Assembly: GCF_018688355.1 (NCBI RefSeq)
Contig: NZ_CP061317.1
Span: 124,001 to 188,000 of the forward strand
From: Polynucleobacter sp. AP-Elch-400A-B2
Lineage (GTDB): Bacteria; Pseudomonadota; Gammaproteobacteria; Burkholderiales; Burkholderiaceae
Direction of reading: 5' to 3'
DNA length: 64,000 bases
Made by a program: the position numbers and the translations under genes. The notes below the pieces were generated by a model. That model did not search any database. It saw only the letters and a list, made by a program, of their open reading frames with translations, and had not been told where the DNA came from. The first letter of the stretch is position 1. Every line of letters begins with the position of its first letter. Shown piece after piece: positions 25,620 to 35,503 of the stretch.

Positions 25620-27064
25620 GCACGCCTATGACTACTCTTGCTCAAGTTCATGCCATGTTGCCAGGCAGCCAGTTGATTCACGCTGACAAAAAGTCTGCAC
25701 AAGCGATTGCTATTTCTCGTATTGGTAGTGATAGTCGTCAGATTCAATCGGGTGAATTATTCATCACCTTGGCAGGCGAACGTTTCGATGCACATGATTT
25801 CTTGGGTGATGTGGCTATAGCAGGCGCAAGTGCAGCACTCATTAGTCAAAAAGAAAAGTGCCCTACAAACTTAGCTGCAGTATGTGTTAAGGATGTAAAG
25901 CAAGGTTTGGGTGAATTAGCGAAGGCATGGCGTGCGCAGTTTTCTATTCCAGTGGCTTTGGTAACTGGATCAAATGGTAAGACCACGGTCAAAGAGATGA
26001 TTGCAGCTATCTTCAAGATAGCTGCCGGTGAAGAATGTACCTTAGTGACCAAGGGCAACCTTAATAACGATATTGGCTTACCTTTAACTTTGCTGCGCAT
26101 GCGACCGACAGATCGTCTAGCAGTGATTGAGTTGGGGATGAATCATCCTGGTGAAACAGCTGAGTTAGCGGTCATTGCTCAGGCAAATATTGCCCTAATT
26201 AATAATGCTCAACGTGAGCATCAAGAATTTATGGCGACAGTGGAGGCGGTTGCAAAAGAACATGCAGCTGCCTTGAGTTCACTCCCCGTGGATGGTGTTG
26301 CAGTATTTCCGGCGGATTCTGAATTTTCTGATGTTTGGTATCAAGCTGCTGCAGGACGCAAGGTAATTGATTTTGCTTTATCTACTAGCGATGCTTTAGC
26401 TAAGGCCTCTGTTATGGGCAAGTTATTGGCTAGCGGAAAAATTGAGATTGCAACTGCACTCGGCAAGATTGAGGTCCAACTCAACACCTTAGGTAATCAC
26501 AATGTGCGCAATGCTTTAGCAGCTAGCGCAGTCGCTTTAGCTGCTGGTTTAAGTTTGGAGCAAATTCAAGCAGGCCTGGAATCTTTTGTCCCAGTAAATG
26601 GGCGCATGCAATCAAAGCCTTTAAATGCACGCCGTACTTTGATTGACGACAGTTATAACGCCAATCCCGATTCTGTAAGAGCTGCTATTGATGCACTGAA
26701 ACAGTCTGGAAATACTTCTTGGTTGGTATTGGGCGATATGGGTGAAGTGGGCGATCAAGGACCTGCCTTCCATGAGGAAGTTGGCGCCTATGCTGCTGAG
26801 CAGGGTGTCAGTAAGTTATTTGCACTCGGAGAGCAGTGCAAATTTGTGGTGCAAGGGTTTAATGAGTCAGAAAAGTTTTCGCTTACCAGTAGCGCTACTC
26901 ATTTCGTGACATTGGATCAGCTGCTTGAAGAGCTCAATGCAGCACTAGTAGATCAAGAGTCAAGCAAGCACATGCATTTAGATATTTTGGTTAAAGGATC
27001 TCGTTTTATGCGTATGGAGCGTGTAGTGCAGGCCTTATTAGAGGAGGCTAAAACATGCTCTTAA
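25616..27064 (+). CDS. murF: UDP-MurNAc-tripeptide:D-Ala-D-Ala ligase
   Basis: It adds the D-Ala-D-Ala dipeptide made by Ddl to finish the UDP-MurNAc-pentapeptide. Mur-ligase motifs are GSNGKTT (118-124), NLNNDIGLPLTLL, ELGMNHPGE and DDSYNANPDS. It has 482 residues. It overlaps murE by four bases and mraY by ten. Confidence 0.97.
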   Translation: MSTPMTTLAQVHAMLPGSQLIHADKKSAQAIAISRIGSDSRQIQSGELFITLAGERFDAHDFLGDVAIAGASAALISQKEKCPTNLAAVCVKDVKQGLGELAKAWRAQFSIPVALVTGSNGKTTVKEMIAAIFKIAAGEECTLVTKGNLNNDIGLPLTLLRMRPTDRLAVIELGMNHPGETAELAVIAQANIALINNAQREHQEFMATVEAVAKEHAAALSSLPVDGVAVFPADSEFSDVWYQAAAGRKVIDFALSTSDALAKASVMGKLLASGKIEIATALGKIEVQLNTLGNHNVRNALAASAVALAAGLSLEQIQAGLESFVPVNGRMQSKPLNARRTLIDDSYNANPDSVRAAIDALKQSGNTSWLVLGDMGEVGDQGPAFHEEVGAYAAEQGVSKLFALGEQCKFVVQGFNESEKFSLTSSATHFVTLDQLLEELNAALVDQESSKHMHLDILVKGSRFMRMERVVQALLEEAKTCS

Positions 27065-28224
27065 TGTTGGCGCAATGGTTACAAGATGATTTCGGATTTT
27101 TCCGAGTCTTTGGCTACATCACGTTTAGAGCGGTGATGGCAACCGTGACTGCTTTGTTGATTGGGTTAGCAGCTGGTCCGTGGGTTATTCGGAAGTTGAC
27201 CGCATTGAAGATAGGTCAAGCGGTTCGAACGGATGGCCCAGAAACCCATTTAGTGAAATCAGGCACGCCTACGATGGGTGGCGTATTGATTCTGTTAGGT
27301 ATCTTTATCTCCTGCATGTTGTGGGCTGATCTGAGCAATCGTTTTATCTGGATTGTGATGATTGTGACTTTTGGATTTGGCTTGATTGGTTGGGTGGATG
27401 ATTACCGCAAAGTAGCACGGAAAGATCCTAAAGGAATGGCCTCAAGAGAAAAATTCTTTTGGCAAACTTTGATCGGCTTATTTGCTGCTATTTATTTGGC
27501 TTTTTCTGTGTCTGAAGTAAATAACCTCAAAGTTTTGCAGTTGTTCTTTGATTGGCTGAAGAGCGGCTTTGCTTTGGACTTGCCAGCTAAATCAAACTTA
27601 CTCATTCCTTTTATGAAAGAAGTAAGCTACCCATTGGGTGTTATGGGCTTCATCATTTTGAGTTACTTGGTGATTGTTGGAAGTAGTAACGCCGTTAATT
27701 TAACGGACGGACTTGATGGTCTAGTGATCATGCCGGTAATCTTAGTTGGCGCTGCTCTAGGTGCATTTGCTTATGTAATGGGTAATGCGATTTACGCAAA
27801 GTATTTATTGTTTCCTTATATTCCTGGCGCAGGTGAGCTCATGATTTTCTGTGGCGCTATGGGGGGTGCGGGATTGGCCTTTCTTTGGTACAACACGCAT
27901 CCCGCACAAGTATTTATGGGTGACGTTGGCGCGCTCGCATTGGGCGGTGCACTTGGAACTATCGCCGTAATTGTTCGTCAGGAAATCGTGCTCTTTGTCA
28001 TGGGTGGGATCTTCGTCGCAGAAACACTGTCAGTGATGCTGCAAGTCTTCTGGTTCAAATTCACTAAGAAGCGTTTTGGTGAGGGTCGCCGTATTTTTAG
28101 GATGGCTCCGCTGCATCATCACTTCGAATTGGGTGGCTGGCGCGAAACGCAAGTGGTGGTTCGCTTTTGGATCATCACTATTTTATTAGTTCTCATTGGC
28201 CTCTCCAGCCTGAAATTAAGGTAA
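27055..28224 (+). CDS. mraY: Phospho-MurNAc-pentapeptide transferase
   Basis: An integral membrane enzyme that moves phospho-MurNAc-pentapeptide onto undecaprenyl phosphate, giving lipid I. It has 389 residues and about ten membrane segments. Signature stretches are GTPTMGGVLIL, WVDDYRK, NAVNLTDGLDGL, FMGDVGALALGG and the HHHFE motif near the C terminus. ATG 27055 is favoured by GGAGG seven bases upstream, although the in-frame ATG at 27064 fits the E. coli N terminus better. The gene is ten bases from murD. Confidence 0.97.
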   Translation: MLLMLAQWLQDDFGFFRVFGYITFRAVMATVTALLIGLAAGPWVIRKLTALKIGQAVRTDGPETHLVKSGTPTMGGVLILLGIFISCMLWADLSNRFIWIVMIVTFGFGLIGWVDDYRKVARKDPKGMASREKFFWQTLIGLFAAIYLAFSVSEVNNLKVLQLFFDWLKSGFALDLPAKSNLLIPFMKEVSYPLGVMGFIILSYLVIVGSSNAVNLTDGLDGLVIMPVILVGAALGAFAYVMGNAIYAKYLLFPYIPGAGELMIFCGAMGGAGLAFLWYNTHPAQVFMGDVGALALGGALGTIAVIVRQEIVLFVMGGIFVAETLSVMLQVFWFKFTKKRFGEGRRIFRMAPLHHHFELGGWRETQVVVRFWIITILLVLIGLSSLKLR

Positions 28225-28234
28225 GCCAAAGAAT

Positions 28235-29854
28235 ATGCATAACTTAGACCAAGCCTTCGCTAACCCAGCTCTCATCGCAGATGAGGAATATCAAGCACCC
28301 AAACATTTCTTGATCTTAGGGTTGGGTGAATCTGGCTACGCTATGGCCAAATGGTGTTTGCGGAATGCTGCAAAGGTCAGTCTGGCCGATACGCGTGATC
28401 GTGAAAAGCTGAATGAGCGACAAAAAGCCTGGTTAGCGGATCTTGAATTTGCGGGACTTCAAGAAGCTTACTTTGGCCCTTTAGATGACCTGAATTTAAA
28501 GAGCGTTGAAGTTATTGGAATGAGTCCTGGTTTATCGCCATTTCAAGAGCCAGTAGCTTCTTTCTTAACTAAAGCCCAAGAATTGAGTATTGATACCTGG
28601 GGAGAGCTGGAATTCTTCGCCAGAGCCATCGCTGCATTAGATCGCATGGCTCAAGTTAAGCAATCCCAATACAAGCCTGCTGTATTGGCTATCACCGGAA
28701 CAAATGGAAAGACAACCACAACCGCGTTGACAGGGCAGTTATGTGAACGAGCTGGCAAGAGAGTTGCTGTAGCTGGCAATATTAGCCCAGCAGCTTTAGA
28801 TAAGTTGATGTCGTGTTTGGATGAGTCTGATCAAGTTGACGACATGCCTGAGATATGGGTGCTCGAGCTGTCTAGCTTCCAGCTGGTTTATACGAGAACC
28901 TTCAATGCAACAGCAGCGACCGTTTTAAACATTACGCAAGATCACTTGGATTGGCATGGTGATATGCAGGCTTATATTGATGCAAAAGCCAATATCTTTG
29001 GGCGAGAAAGTATTTGCATCTTGAATCGCGATGATGCGCTGGTCATGAATCTGCTTACTGAGGAGCAGAAATCCAATAAATCAGTCATTACTTTTGGTGC
29101 CGGCCGTCCTGATGAGCAAGGTGCCTTTGGAATCGAACATGATCTGCGTGCTGGTGGAATTGATTGGTTGGTCTGGGCTGAAGTAGATGAAGATCTTGAG
29201 CCACAACCGAAGCGTCGCCGTAAAGCAGTTGTTGTAGAGGATGAGCCATTGAGGCTCAAGCGTTTGATTCCGGCTGATGCTTTACGGATTCGTGGTCGCC
29301 ACAATGCTTTAAATGCTTTAGCTGCATTAGCCTTGGCGCGAACAGCTGGTTTGCCAATGAATATACTTTTACATGGTTTACGTGATTACCGTGGCGAGCC
29401 ACATCGCGTTCAAAGTGTTTCGATTGTGTCGAATGTTGAATATGTGGATGACAGTAAAGGCACTAATGTTGGAGCAACGGTAGCTGCTTTGAATGGTCTC
29501 AGCGCTAATGAGTCTGGCAAGCGGATTTGGTTGATTGCTGGTGGTGAGGGTAAGGGTCAAGACTTTAGCCTTTTGCGTGACCCTACATTACGTTTTGTAA
29601 AGGGTGTTTTCCTGATTGGCAAAGATGCCCCAATCATTGCTGAAGCTTTGGGTGACTCAGTGTCATGCGTCATGAGTGAGACTCTGCAAAACGCAGTAGC
29701 ACAAGCGGCAAAACAAGCTCAGTCAGGCGATATCGTTTTGTTATCACCAGCTTGCGCTAGCTTTGATCAGTTCAGTGATTACGTGGCACGTGCTGAGGCG
29801 TTTATTGCTGAAGTTCAAGAATTGGGAATGCAATTCGAAGGGGTTGATGCATGA
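28235..29854 (+). CDS. murD: UDP-MurNAc-L-alanine:D-glutamate ligase, long form
   Basis: It adds D-glutamate to UDP-MurNAc-L-Ala. The N-terminal Rossmann motif GLGESG is at 29-34, the ATP loop GTNGKTT at 155-161, NITQDHLDWHGD at about 232-243 and DDSKGTN in the C-terminal domain. At 539 residues it is about 100 longer than E. coli MurD (438). Extra sequence includes a 20-residue N-terminal lead and a charged linker at about 316-345 (VDEDLEPQPKRRRK, then acidic VEDEPL). Longer MurDs are, to my knowledge, usual in Burkholderiales. It overlaps ftsW. Confidence 0.96.
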   Translation: MHNLDQAFANPALIADEEYQAPKHFLILGLGESGYAMAKWCLRNAAKVSLADTRDREKLNERQKAWLADLEFAGLQEAYFGPLDDLNLKSVEVIGMSPGLSPFQEPVASFLTKAQELSIDTWGELEFFARAIAALDRMAQVKQSQYKPAVLAITGTNGKTTTTALTGQLCERAGKRVAVAGNISPAALDKLMSCLDESDQVDDMPEIWVLELSSFQLVYTRTFNATAATVLNITQDHLDWHGDMQAYIDAKANIFGRESICILNRDDALVMNLLTEEQKSNKSVITFGAGRPDEQGAFGIEHDLRAGGIDWLVWAEVDEDLEPQPKRRRKAVVVEDEPLRLKRLIPADALRIRGRHNALNALAALALARTAGLPMNILLHGLRDYRGEPHRVQSVSIVSNVEYVDDSKGTNVGATVAALNGLSANESGKRIWLIAGGEGKGQDFSLLRDPTLRFVKGVFLIGKDAPIIAEALGDSVSCVMSETLQNAVAQAAKQAQSGDIVLLSPACASFDQFSDYVARAEAFIAEVQELGMQFEGVDA

Positions 29855-31122
29855 ATTTAAGGGAAAAACTTTTTCCTGAGAATCGTTTAGGCCTTGGCCG
29901 TTTCTGGAATTTCTCCAGAGGCGGGATAGATAATTTCCGCAGTGGTTTGAGAGATGCGGTTTCTGGCGTTGAACAAACTCGTTCACGCATGATGGACTAT
30001 GACCAGCTATTGGTTTGGGCAGTACTATCTTTAGCTCTGATTGGTTTGGTCATGGTGTATTCAGCCTCCATTACTTTGGCAGATGGCCCTAAGTACGCAA
30101 ATTACAGTAGTAACTTTTTCTTAATTCGACATTGCATTTCATTAGCAATCGCGATTGGTGTTGCTATTTGGGTATTTAAGATTCCAACTCATATATGGGA
30201 TCGCTATTCTCCGGTAATTTTTGGATTCACTGTCTTGTTATTGATTGCCGTCCTCATTCCTGGCATTGGAAAAGGGGTGAATGGAGCGAAACGCTGGATT
30301 CCATTGGGTCTCATGAACTTTCAGCCATCTGAATTAATGAAGTTTGCTGCAGTGATATTTGCTGCAAGCTATACAGTTCAACGTCAAGAATATCTCCACT
30401 CATTTGTTAAGGGCATGCTACCAATGGGTATTGCTGTTGCCTTAGTTGGTGGCTTACTGATGGCTGAGCCAGATATGGGTGCGCTCGTAGTGATATCGCT
30501 TATTGCATTTGGAATTTTATTTTTAGGCGGTATTAACGCTAAATTATTTGGTGGATTATTAGCGGTCGGCATTTTAAGTGCAGTGACAATTATTGCCTTC
30601 TCACCTTTCCGTCAAAAGCGAATTATGGCCTTTATTGATCCTTGGCAGGTTGATAACGCCGCAAATAAAGGCTACCAGTTAACCCATTCCCTAATGGCAT
30701 TTGGTCGTGGTGAATGGTTTGGCTTAGGTCTAGGTGGTAGCGTTGAAAAATTACATTACCTACCTGAGGCGCATACGGATTTCATCATGGCAGTGATTGG
30801 TGAAGAGCTTGGTTTTATTGGTGTGGTAGTGATGATCTTCTTGTTCTACTGGATCGTGCGTCGCGCATTCCTCATTGGCCGCACTGCATTGCAATTAGAT
30901 CGCAGTTTTGCTGGTCTTGCTGCTAAGGGTGTGGCGATATGGATTGGTTGGCAAGCATTTATCAATATGGGTGTGAACTTAGGTTTGCTTCCTACAAAAG
31001 GCTTAACACTCCCACTGGTGAGTTATGGTGGCTCAGGAATCTTGATGAATGCCGTTGCCATAGCAATGCTGCTTCGGATTGATTACGAAAACCGAATCTT
31101 AATGCGGGGTGGCAAGCTATGA
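29851..31122 (+). CDS. ftsW: Peptidoglycan glycosyltransferase FtsW (SEDS family)
   Basis: The septal glycan polymerase partner of FtsI. It has 423 residues: an N-terminal cytoplasmic stretch of about 45 residues and about ten membrane segments. SEDS signatures are visible in KRWIPLGLMNFQPSELMKF, then EAHTDFIMAVIGEELGF and LTLPLVSYGGSG near the C terminus. It overlaps murD and murG by four bases each. Confidence 0.96.
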   Translation: MNLREKLFPENRLGLGRFWNFSRGGIDNFRSGLRDAVSGVEQTRSRMMDYDQLLVWAVLSLALIGLVMVYSASITLADGPKYANYSSNFFLIRHCISLAIAIGVAIWVFKIPTHIWDRYSPVIFGFTVLLLIAVLIPGIGKGVNGAKRWIPLGLMNFQPSELMKFAAVIFAASYTVQRQEYLHSFVKGMLPMGIAVALVGGLLMAEPDMGALVVISLIAFGILFLGGINAKLFGGLLAVGILSAVTIIAFSPFRQKRIMAFIDPWQVDNAANKGYQLTHSLMAFGRGEWFGLGLGGSVEKLHYLPEAHTDFIMAVIGEELGFIGVVVMIFLFYWIVRRAFLIGRTALQLDRSFAGLAAKGVAIWIGWQAFINMGVNLGLLPTKGLTLPLVSYGGSGILMNAVAIAMLLRIDYENRILMRGGKL

Positions 31123-32192
31123 CCAAGCCATCTATCTTGATTATGGCCGGCGGCACTGGCGGGCATATTTTCCCGGGTTTAGCTGTTGCTGAATATCTGC
31201 GAATTTGTGGTTGGAATGTATCTTGGCTTGGCAATCAAGGTGGTATGGAGTATCGCTTAGTGAAAGCTTGCGACTTCCCATTTGAGACGGTGAACTTTGG
31301 GGGTTTGCGTGGTAAAGGAATCAAAGCGACATTGATGCTGCCATTTAATCTTGCTAGAGCCTGTATGCAAAGTTGGAAGATCATGCGCCGCATCAAGCCA
31401 AATGTAGTTTTAGGTATGGGTGGATACATTACTTTTCCTGGTGGCTTGATGACGAAATTCTTGAAGACGCCATTGGTTCTGCATGAGGCTAATTCCGTAG
31501 CTGGAAGTGCGAATCGCGCCTTATCCAAAATTGCTATGCGTACCTTGACTGGCTTTCCAGAGACGATGGCACAGGCTGAGTGGGTTGGCAATCCAATCCG
31601 TGAAGAATTTGAAGCTGTAGGCGCGCCAGAAAAACGTTACGAAGTGCGTATCGGACCTTTATCGATTCTGGTAGTTGGTGGTAGCTTAGGCGCTGCAGCT
31701 TTAAATGAAGTCATTCCAGCAGCCTTGGCATTAATGGATAAGGATGCACGTCCACATGTAATTCACCAGGCGGGCGATAAACATCTTGTAGATCTACAAC
31801 AACGCTATGCCAACTTAGGCGTTGCTGCTGACATTCGTCCTTTTATTGATGATATGCCAAGCGCATATGCTCAAGCAGATCTGGTGATCTGCCGCTCTGG
31901 TGCAATGACCGTTTCAGAGATCGCAGCTTGTGGTGTTGCATCCTGTTTGATTCCATTTCCATATGCGATTGATGATCATCAGACTGCAAATGCACGATTT
32001 TTATCGGATGCCGATGCGGCAATTTTGTTACCACAACAAGATCTCAATCCGCAAGATCTGGCATCTATGATCCAAAACTTCAGCCGCCAAGATTTACAAG
32101 GGATGGCCAAGCGTGCTCATGCTTTAGCTAAGCCCCATGCAACTCAGCGTGTGGCTGAAGTATGTGCGGACTGTGCAGGAGTAGGTATATGA
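31119..32192 (+). CDS. murG: Lipid II synthase MurG (GlcNAc transferase)
   Basis: It transfers GlcNAc from UDP-GlcNAc to lipid I on the inner face of the membrane. This GT-B fold enzyme has the glycine loop MAGGTGGHIFPGLAVA at the N terminus, GMGGYITFPGG, HEANSVAGSANR, and the C-terminal donor site with GGSLGAAALNE and CRSGAMTVSE. It has 357 residues. The murC ATG lies within its stop (ATGA). Confidence 0.97.
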   Translation: MTKPSILIMAGGTGGHIFPGLAVAEYLRICGWNVSWLGNQGGMEYRLVKACDFPFETVNFGGLRGKGIKATLMLPFNLARACMQSWKIMRRIKPNVVLGMGGYITFPGGLMTKFLKTPLVLHEANSVAGSANRALSKIAMRTLTGFPETMAQAEWVGNPIREEFEAVGAPEKRYEVRIGPLSILVVGGSLGAAALNEVIPAALALMDKDARPHVIHQAGDKHLVDLQQRYANLGVAADIRPFIDDMPSAYAQADLVICRSGAMTVSEIAACGVASCLIPFPYAIDDHQTANARFLSDADAAILLPQQDLNPQDLASMIQNFSRQDLQGMAKRAHALAKPHATQRVAEVCADCAGVGI

Positions 32193-33625
32193 AACATATC
32201 GTGCAGCAAATACATTTTGTTGGTATCGGCGGCGCAGGCATGAGTGGTATTGCCGAAGTCTTGCTGAATCTGGGATATCAGGTATCTGGATCTGACTTAG
32301 CTGAAGGTGCTGTAACGAAGCGCCTAAAAGATTTGGGTGCAGTTATTCATATTGGCCATGAATCTAAAAATATTGGTACTGCAGAGGCGGTGGTCATTTC
32401 TACTGCAGTTGCGGGTAACAATCCAGAGGTGCTAGCTGCTCGTGCAGCTAAAGTGCCCGTGATTCAGCGGGCTGTCATGCTCGGCGAGCTTATGCGCTTA
32501 AAGCAGGGTATTGCAATTGCAGGTACTCATGGCAAAACAACAACGACCAGTTTAGTTGCCTCAGTCTTAGCTGAAGGTGGTTTAGATCCAACCTTTGTTA
32601 TTGGGGGTAAGTTAAATTCTGCAGGTGCTAATTCGCGCTTAGGTCAGGGTGACTTTATTGTGGTGGAGGCAGATGAGTCTGATGCCTCTTTCTTGCAATT
32701 ATTTCCTGCGATGGAGGTCGTTACCAACATCGATGCTGATCATATGGATACCTATCAGCATGACATGGCCAGATTAAAGCAGGCTTTTGTGCAGTTTATT
32801 CAGCGCATGCCTTTTTACGGTGTTGCTGTTCTGTGTATTGATGATGCAAACGTTCGAGACATTGTTCCATTTGTGTCACAGCCAGTATTACGCTACGGCT
32901 TATCTGATGATGCAGATATTCGTGCAAGTCATGTGCGTGCTGAAGGTACTCGGATGCACTTTACGGTTGATCGTAAAACTGTGCGCCGTCATGGCAATAA
33001 GCCTGGCCGTCTTGAGGTGCAATTAAATTTGCCCGGCATACACAATGTTCAAAATGCATTGGCAGCAATTGGTATTGCAACGGAATTGGGTGTTAGCGAT
33101 GAAGCTATTGTGAAGGCTTTATCTGAATTTAGTGGCGTTGGTCGTCGCTTCCAAAGGTATGGAGAAATTTCTTTGGCCTCTGGCGGAAGCTTCACATTGA
33201 TAGATGATTACGGACACCATCCTGTTGAAATGGCGGCTACTTTATCTGCAGCCCGTGGCGCTTACCCAGGCCGTCGATTGGTATTGGCATTCCAACCCCA
33301 TCGCTTTACAAGAACACGTGATTGCTTTGGTGAATTTGTACAAGTTCTTAAAAACTTTGATGCACTCGTATTAACCGAAGTTTATCCAGCTGGTGAGGCA
33401 AAGATTCCAGGTGCGGATGGTCAAAGCCTAATGAAAGCAGCGCTTACTGTCGATAAGATTTTGAAGGGTTCTTTAGACAGTGCTGCGGTAGCCTTTGCTT
33501 CAAGCGTTGCTGAGATGCCTGAAAAACTTAAAGTTGTATTGCGTGATGGTGATGTTTTAATCACGATGGGTGCTGGCTCGATCTCTGGATTGCCGCATGT
33601 ATTGGCAGAGGCAAAACATGTCTAA
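32189..33625 (+). CDS. murC: UDP-N-acetylmuramate:L-alanine ligase
   Basis: It makes the first peptide bond of the stem. From MKHIVQQ the protein has 478 residues. The UDP-binding loop GIGGAGMSG is at 12-20 and the ATP loop GTHGKTTTT at 112-120, with DADHMDTY and DDYGHHPVEM (metal/substrate region) further on. The frame opens at 32162 inside murG, but the ATG overlapping the murG stop matches the family. It overlaps ddl by eight bases. Confidence 0.97.
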   Translation: MKHIVQQIHFVGIGGAGMSGIAEVLLNLGYQVSGSDLAEGAVTKRLKDLGAVIHIGHESKNIGTAEAVVISTAVAGNNPEVLAARAAKVPVIQRAVMLGELMRLKQGIAIAGTHGKTTTTSLVASVLAEGGLDPTFVIGGKLNSAGANSRLGQGDFIVVEADESDASFLQLFPAMEVVTNIDADHMDTYQHDMARLKQAFVQFIQRMPFYGVAVLCIDDANVRDIVPFVSQPVLRYGLSDDADIRASHVRAEGTRMHFTVDRKTVRRHGNKPGRLEVQLNLPGIHNVQNALAAIGIATELGVSDEAIVKALSEFSGVGRRFQRYGEISLASGGSFTLIDDYGHHPVEMAATLSAARGAYPGRRLVLAFQPHRFTRTRDCFGEFVQVLKNFDALVLTEVYPAGEAKIPGADGQSLMKAALTVDKILKGSLDSAAVAFASSVAEMPEKLKVVLRDGDVLITMGAGSISGLPHVLAEAKHV

Positions 33626-34631
33626 GCTAAGCCAACCATCACTTTCTTGGGGTGAGCGAGTCAAGCAAGAGCTCGCAAACTTAGATGTTCAATCTCTTGG
33701 ACGGGTAGGAGTATTGCTTGGCGGTCGCTCTGGTGAGCGAGAGATTTCTTTGATGTCAGGTAATGGCGTATTGGAAGCCCTGCTCTCGAAAGGGGTTGAT
33801 GCATATCCATTTGATCCAGGATTACGTTGTCCAACTGAGCTAGCCCAAGAAAAATTTGACCGTGTGTTTATCTCTTTGCATGGACGTTATGGTGAGGACG
33901 GGACGATTCAAGGGCTTCTAGATCTCCTAGGTGTGCCTTATACCGGTAGCGGTGTACTAGCATCTGCATTGGCGATTGACAAAATTGCGACCAAGCTTGT
34001 TTGGCTTAGTAGCGGTCTTTCAACTCCAGAATTTGAAGAGCTTAAAGCAGATAGCAACTGGAATGCTGTCGTAAAGCATTTAGGCTTGCCATTAATTGTG
34101 AAGCCCGCACATGAAGGCTCTTCACTTGGCTTAACTAAAGTGAAATCTGTTGAGGAATTACCTGCTGCCTATAAGTTAGCGGCCGGAATGGATAAGAAGG
34201 TAATCGCCGAAACTTGTATTGTTGGTGATGAGTTGACTTGCCCCTTGGTTGGATTTGGAGTAGATGCCGAGGCATTACCTGTGATCAAAATCATTCCACC
34301 AGAAGCTAACTACGATTTTCATAATAAGTATTTCTCTGATGAAACTAAATACCTATGCCCAACTGGACTTTCGCCAGAAGTAAATAAAGCAGTTCAAGAA
34401 TTAGCCTTAGCCTCTTATCGTGCGCTTGGATGCAAAACTTGGGGTCGAGCTGATGTGATGCTCGATCAAAAAACTGGCAAACCCTATCTCTTAGAGATGA
34501 ATACCTCTCCAGGTATGACATCGCATTCTTTGGTTCCAATGGCGGCAAAAGCGGCTGGTATTGAATATGCCGAACTAGTTCTCTGGGTCATTGGCCAAAC
34601 CTTAAAAAGCAAAGGGGCTACGCAAGTATGA
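33618..34631 (+). CDS. ddl: D-alanine:D-alanine ligase
   Basis: An ATP-grasp enzyme that joins two D-Ala residues for MurF. From MSKLSQP it has 337 residues, with an N-terminal GGRSGEREISLMSG loop, PAHEGSSLGLTKV, and LLEMNTSPGMTSHSL carrying metal-binding Glu/Asn residues. About 25 residues precede the usual core start. It overlaps murC by eight bases and ftsQ by four. Confidence 0.96.
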   Translation: MSKLSQPSLSWGERVKQELANLDVQSLGRVGVLLGGRSGEREISLMSGNGVLEALLSKGVDAYPFDPGLRCPTELAQEKFDRVFISLHGRYGEDGTIQGLLDLLGVPYTGSGVLASALAIDKIATKLVWLSSGLSTPEFEELKADSNWNAVVKHLGLPLIVKPAHEGSSLGLTKVKSVEELPAAYKLAAGMDKKVIAETCIVGDELTCPLVGFGVDAEALPVIKIIPPEANYDFHNKYFSDETKYLCPTGLSPEVNKAVQELALASYRALGCKTWGRADVMLDQKTGKPYLLEMNTSPGMTSHSLVPMAAKAAGIEYAELVLWVIGQTLKSKGATQV

Positions 34632-35494
34632 GTTGGATGAGCTCCTTAATAAACGCTTTCAGTGAAGTATTTACTTCATTGGCATCTCCACTTTGGAATC
34701 ATGCAGAGCGGATGCAAAAGTTGAGCCGTTTCTTGATGCGCTGTTTTGCAGTCATGATTTTCCTTGGAATTTTGGTGTGGTTGAGTCAGCGCCCGGTATT
34801 TGCATTGCGCCAAGTCGTAATAGAGCCGGTGGCTGGCCAAACGCTCAAACACATTAATAAGCCTGTAGTTAAACAGCAGGTCTTAGAGACTGTCCAGGGT
34901 AATTTCTTTAGCGTGAAATTAGAAGATGTGAAGCGTGGCTTTGAGTCGATGCCTTGGGTGCGTCATGCCAACGTTCGCAGAGTTTGGCCTAACGGATTAA
35001 TTGTGAGTATTGAGGAGCAAAAACCTTTTGGTACCTGGGGCGGAGCTGATAGTCAAACTTTAATGAATACCCATGGGGAACTCTTTGCTGGGCGAGTCTC
35101 TGATGTGGGGGATGGTATTTCTTTGGTTGATTTCTCGGGGCCAGACGATGCAAGCAAAGAAGTGATGCGTTTGTACGAGAGGGCGAACGCTTGGTTTATG
35201 CCTTGGAGTACAGAAGTGAAAAGCTTAACCCTTTCTGAGCGCTATGCCTGGCACGTGAAGTTATCCAATGGCATGAAAGTGGAGTTTGGTCGGGATGAAG
35301 AGAATTCAGACAAAACATTAACTGAGGATCGGGTAGCGCGTCTATTCAAGTATTGGCCGCAGGTTCGGGAGAAGTGGGCTAACCGAGTAGATGCAATCGA
35401 TCTGCGCTATGCAAATGGTTTTGCGGTACATCTTGCTTCGGCAAGTTTGAAAAAAAACGAAGCAGATGGCAAAAAAAGTGAGCAGAAGCAATGA
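34628..35494 (+). CDS. ftsQ: Cell division protein FtsQ
   Basis: A bitopic divisome protein of 288 residues: a cytoplasmic segment, one membrane span at about 36-56 (CFAVMIFLGILVWLSQ), a POTRA domain beginning at FALRQVVIEPV, and a beta domain with MPWVRHANVRRVWPNGLIVSIEEQ. The C-terminal tail is lysine-rich. It recruits the FtsL/FtsB pair. It overlaps ddl by four bases and precedes ftsA closely. Confidence 0.95.
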   Translation: MSWMSSLINAFSEVFTSLASPLWNHAERMQKLSRFLMRCFAVMIFLGILVWLSQRPVFALRQVVIEPVAGQTLKHINKPVVKQQVLETVQGNFFSVKLEDVKRGFESMPWVRHANVRRVWPNGLIVSIEEQKPFGTWGGADSQTLMNTHGELFAGRVSDVGDGISLVDFSGPDDASKEVMRLYERANAWFMPWSTEVKSLTLSERYAWHVKLSNGMKVEFGRDEENSDKTLTEDRVARLFKYWPQVREKWANRVDAIDLRYANGFAVHLASASLKKNEADGKKSEQKQ

Positions 35495-35503
35495 GGAATG
35501 AGA

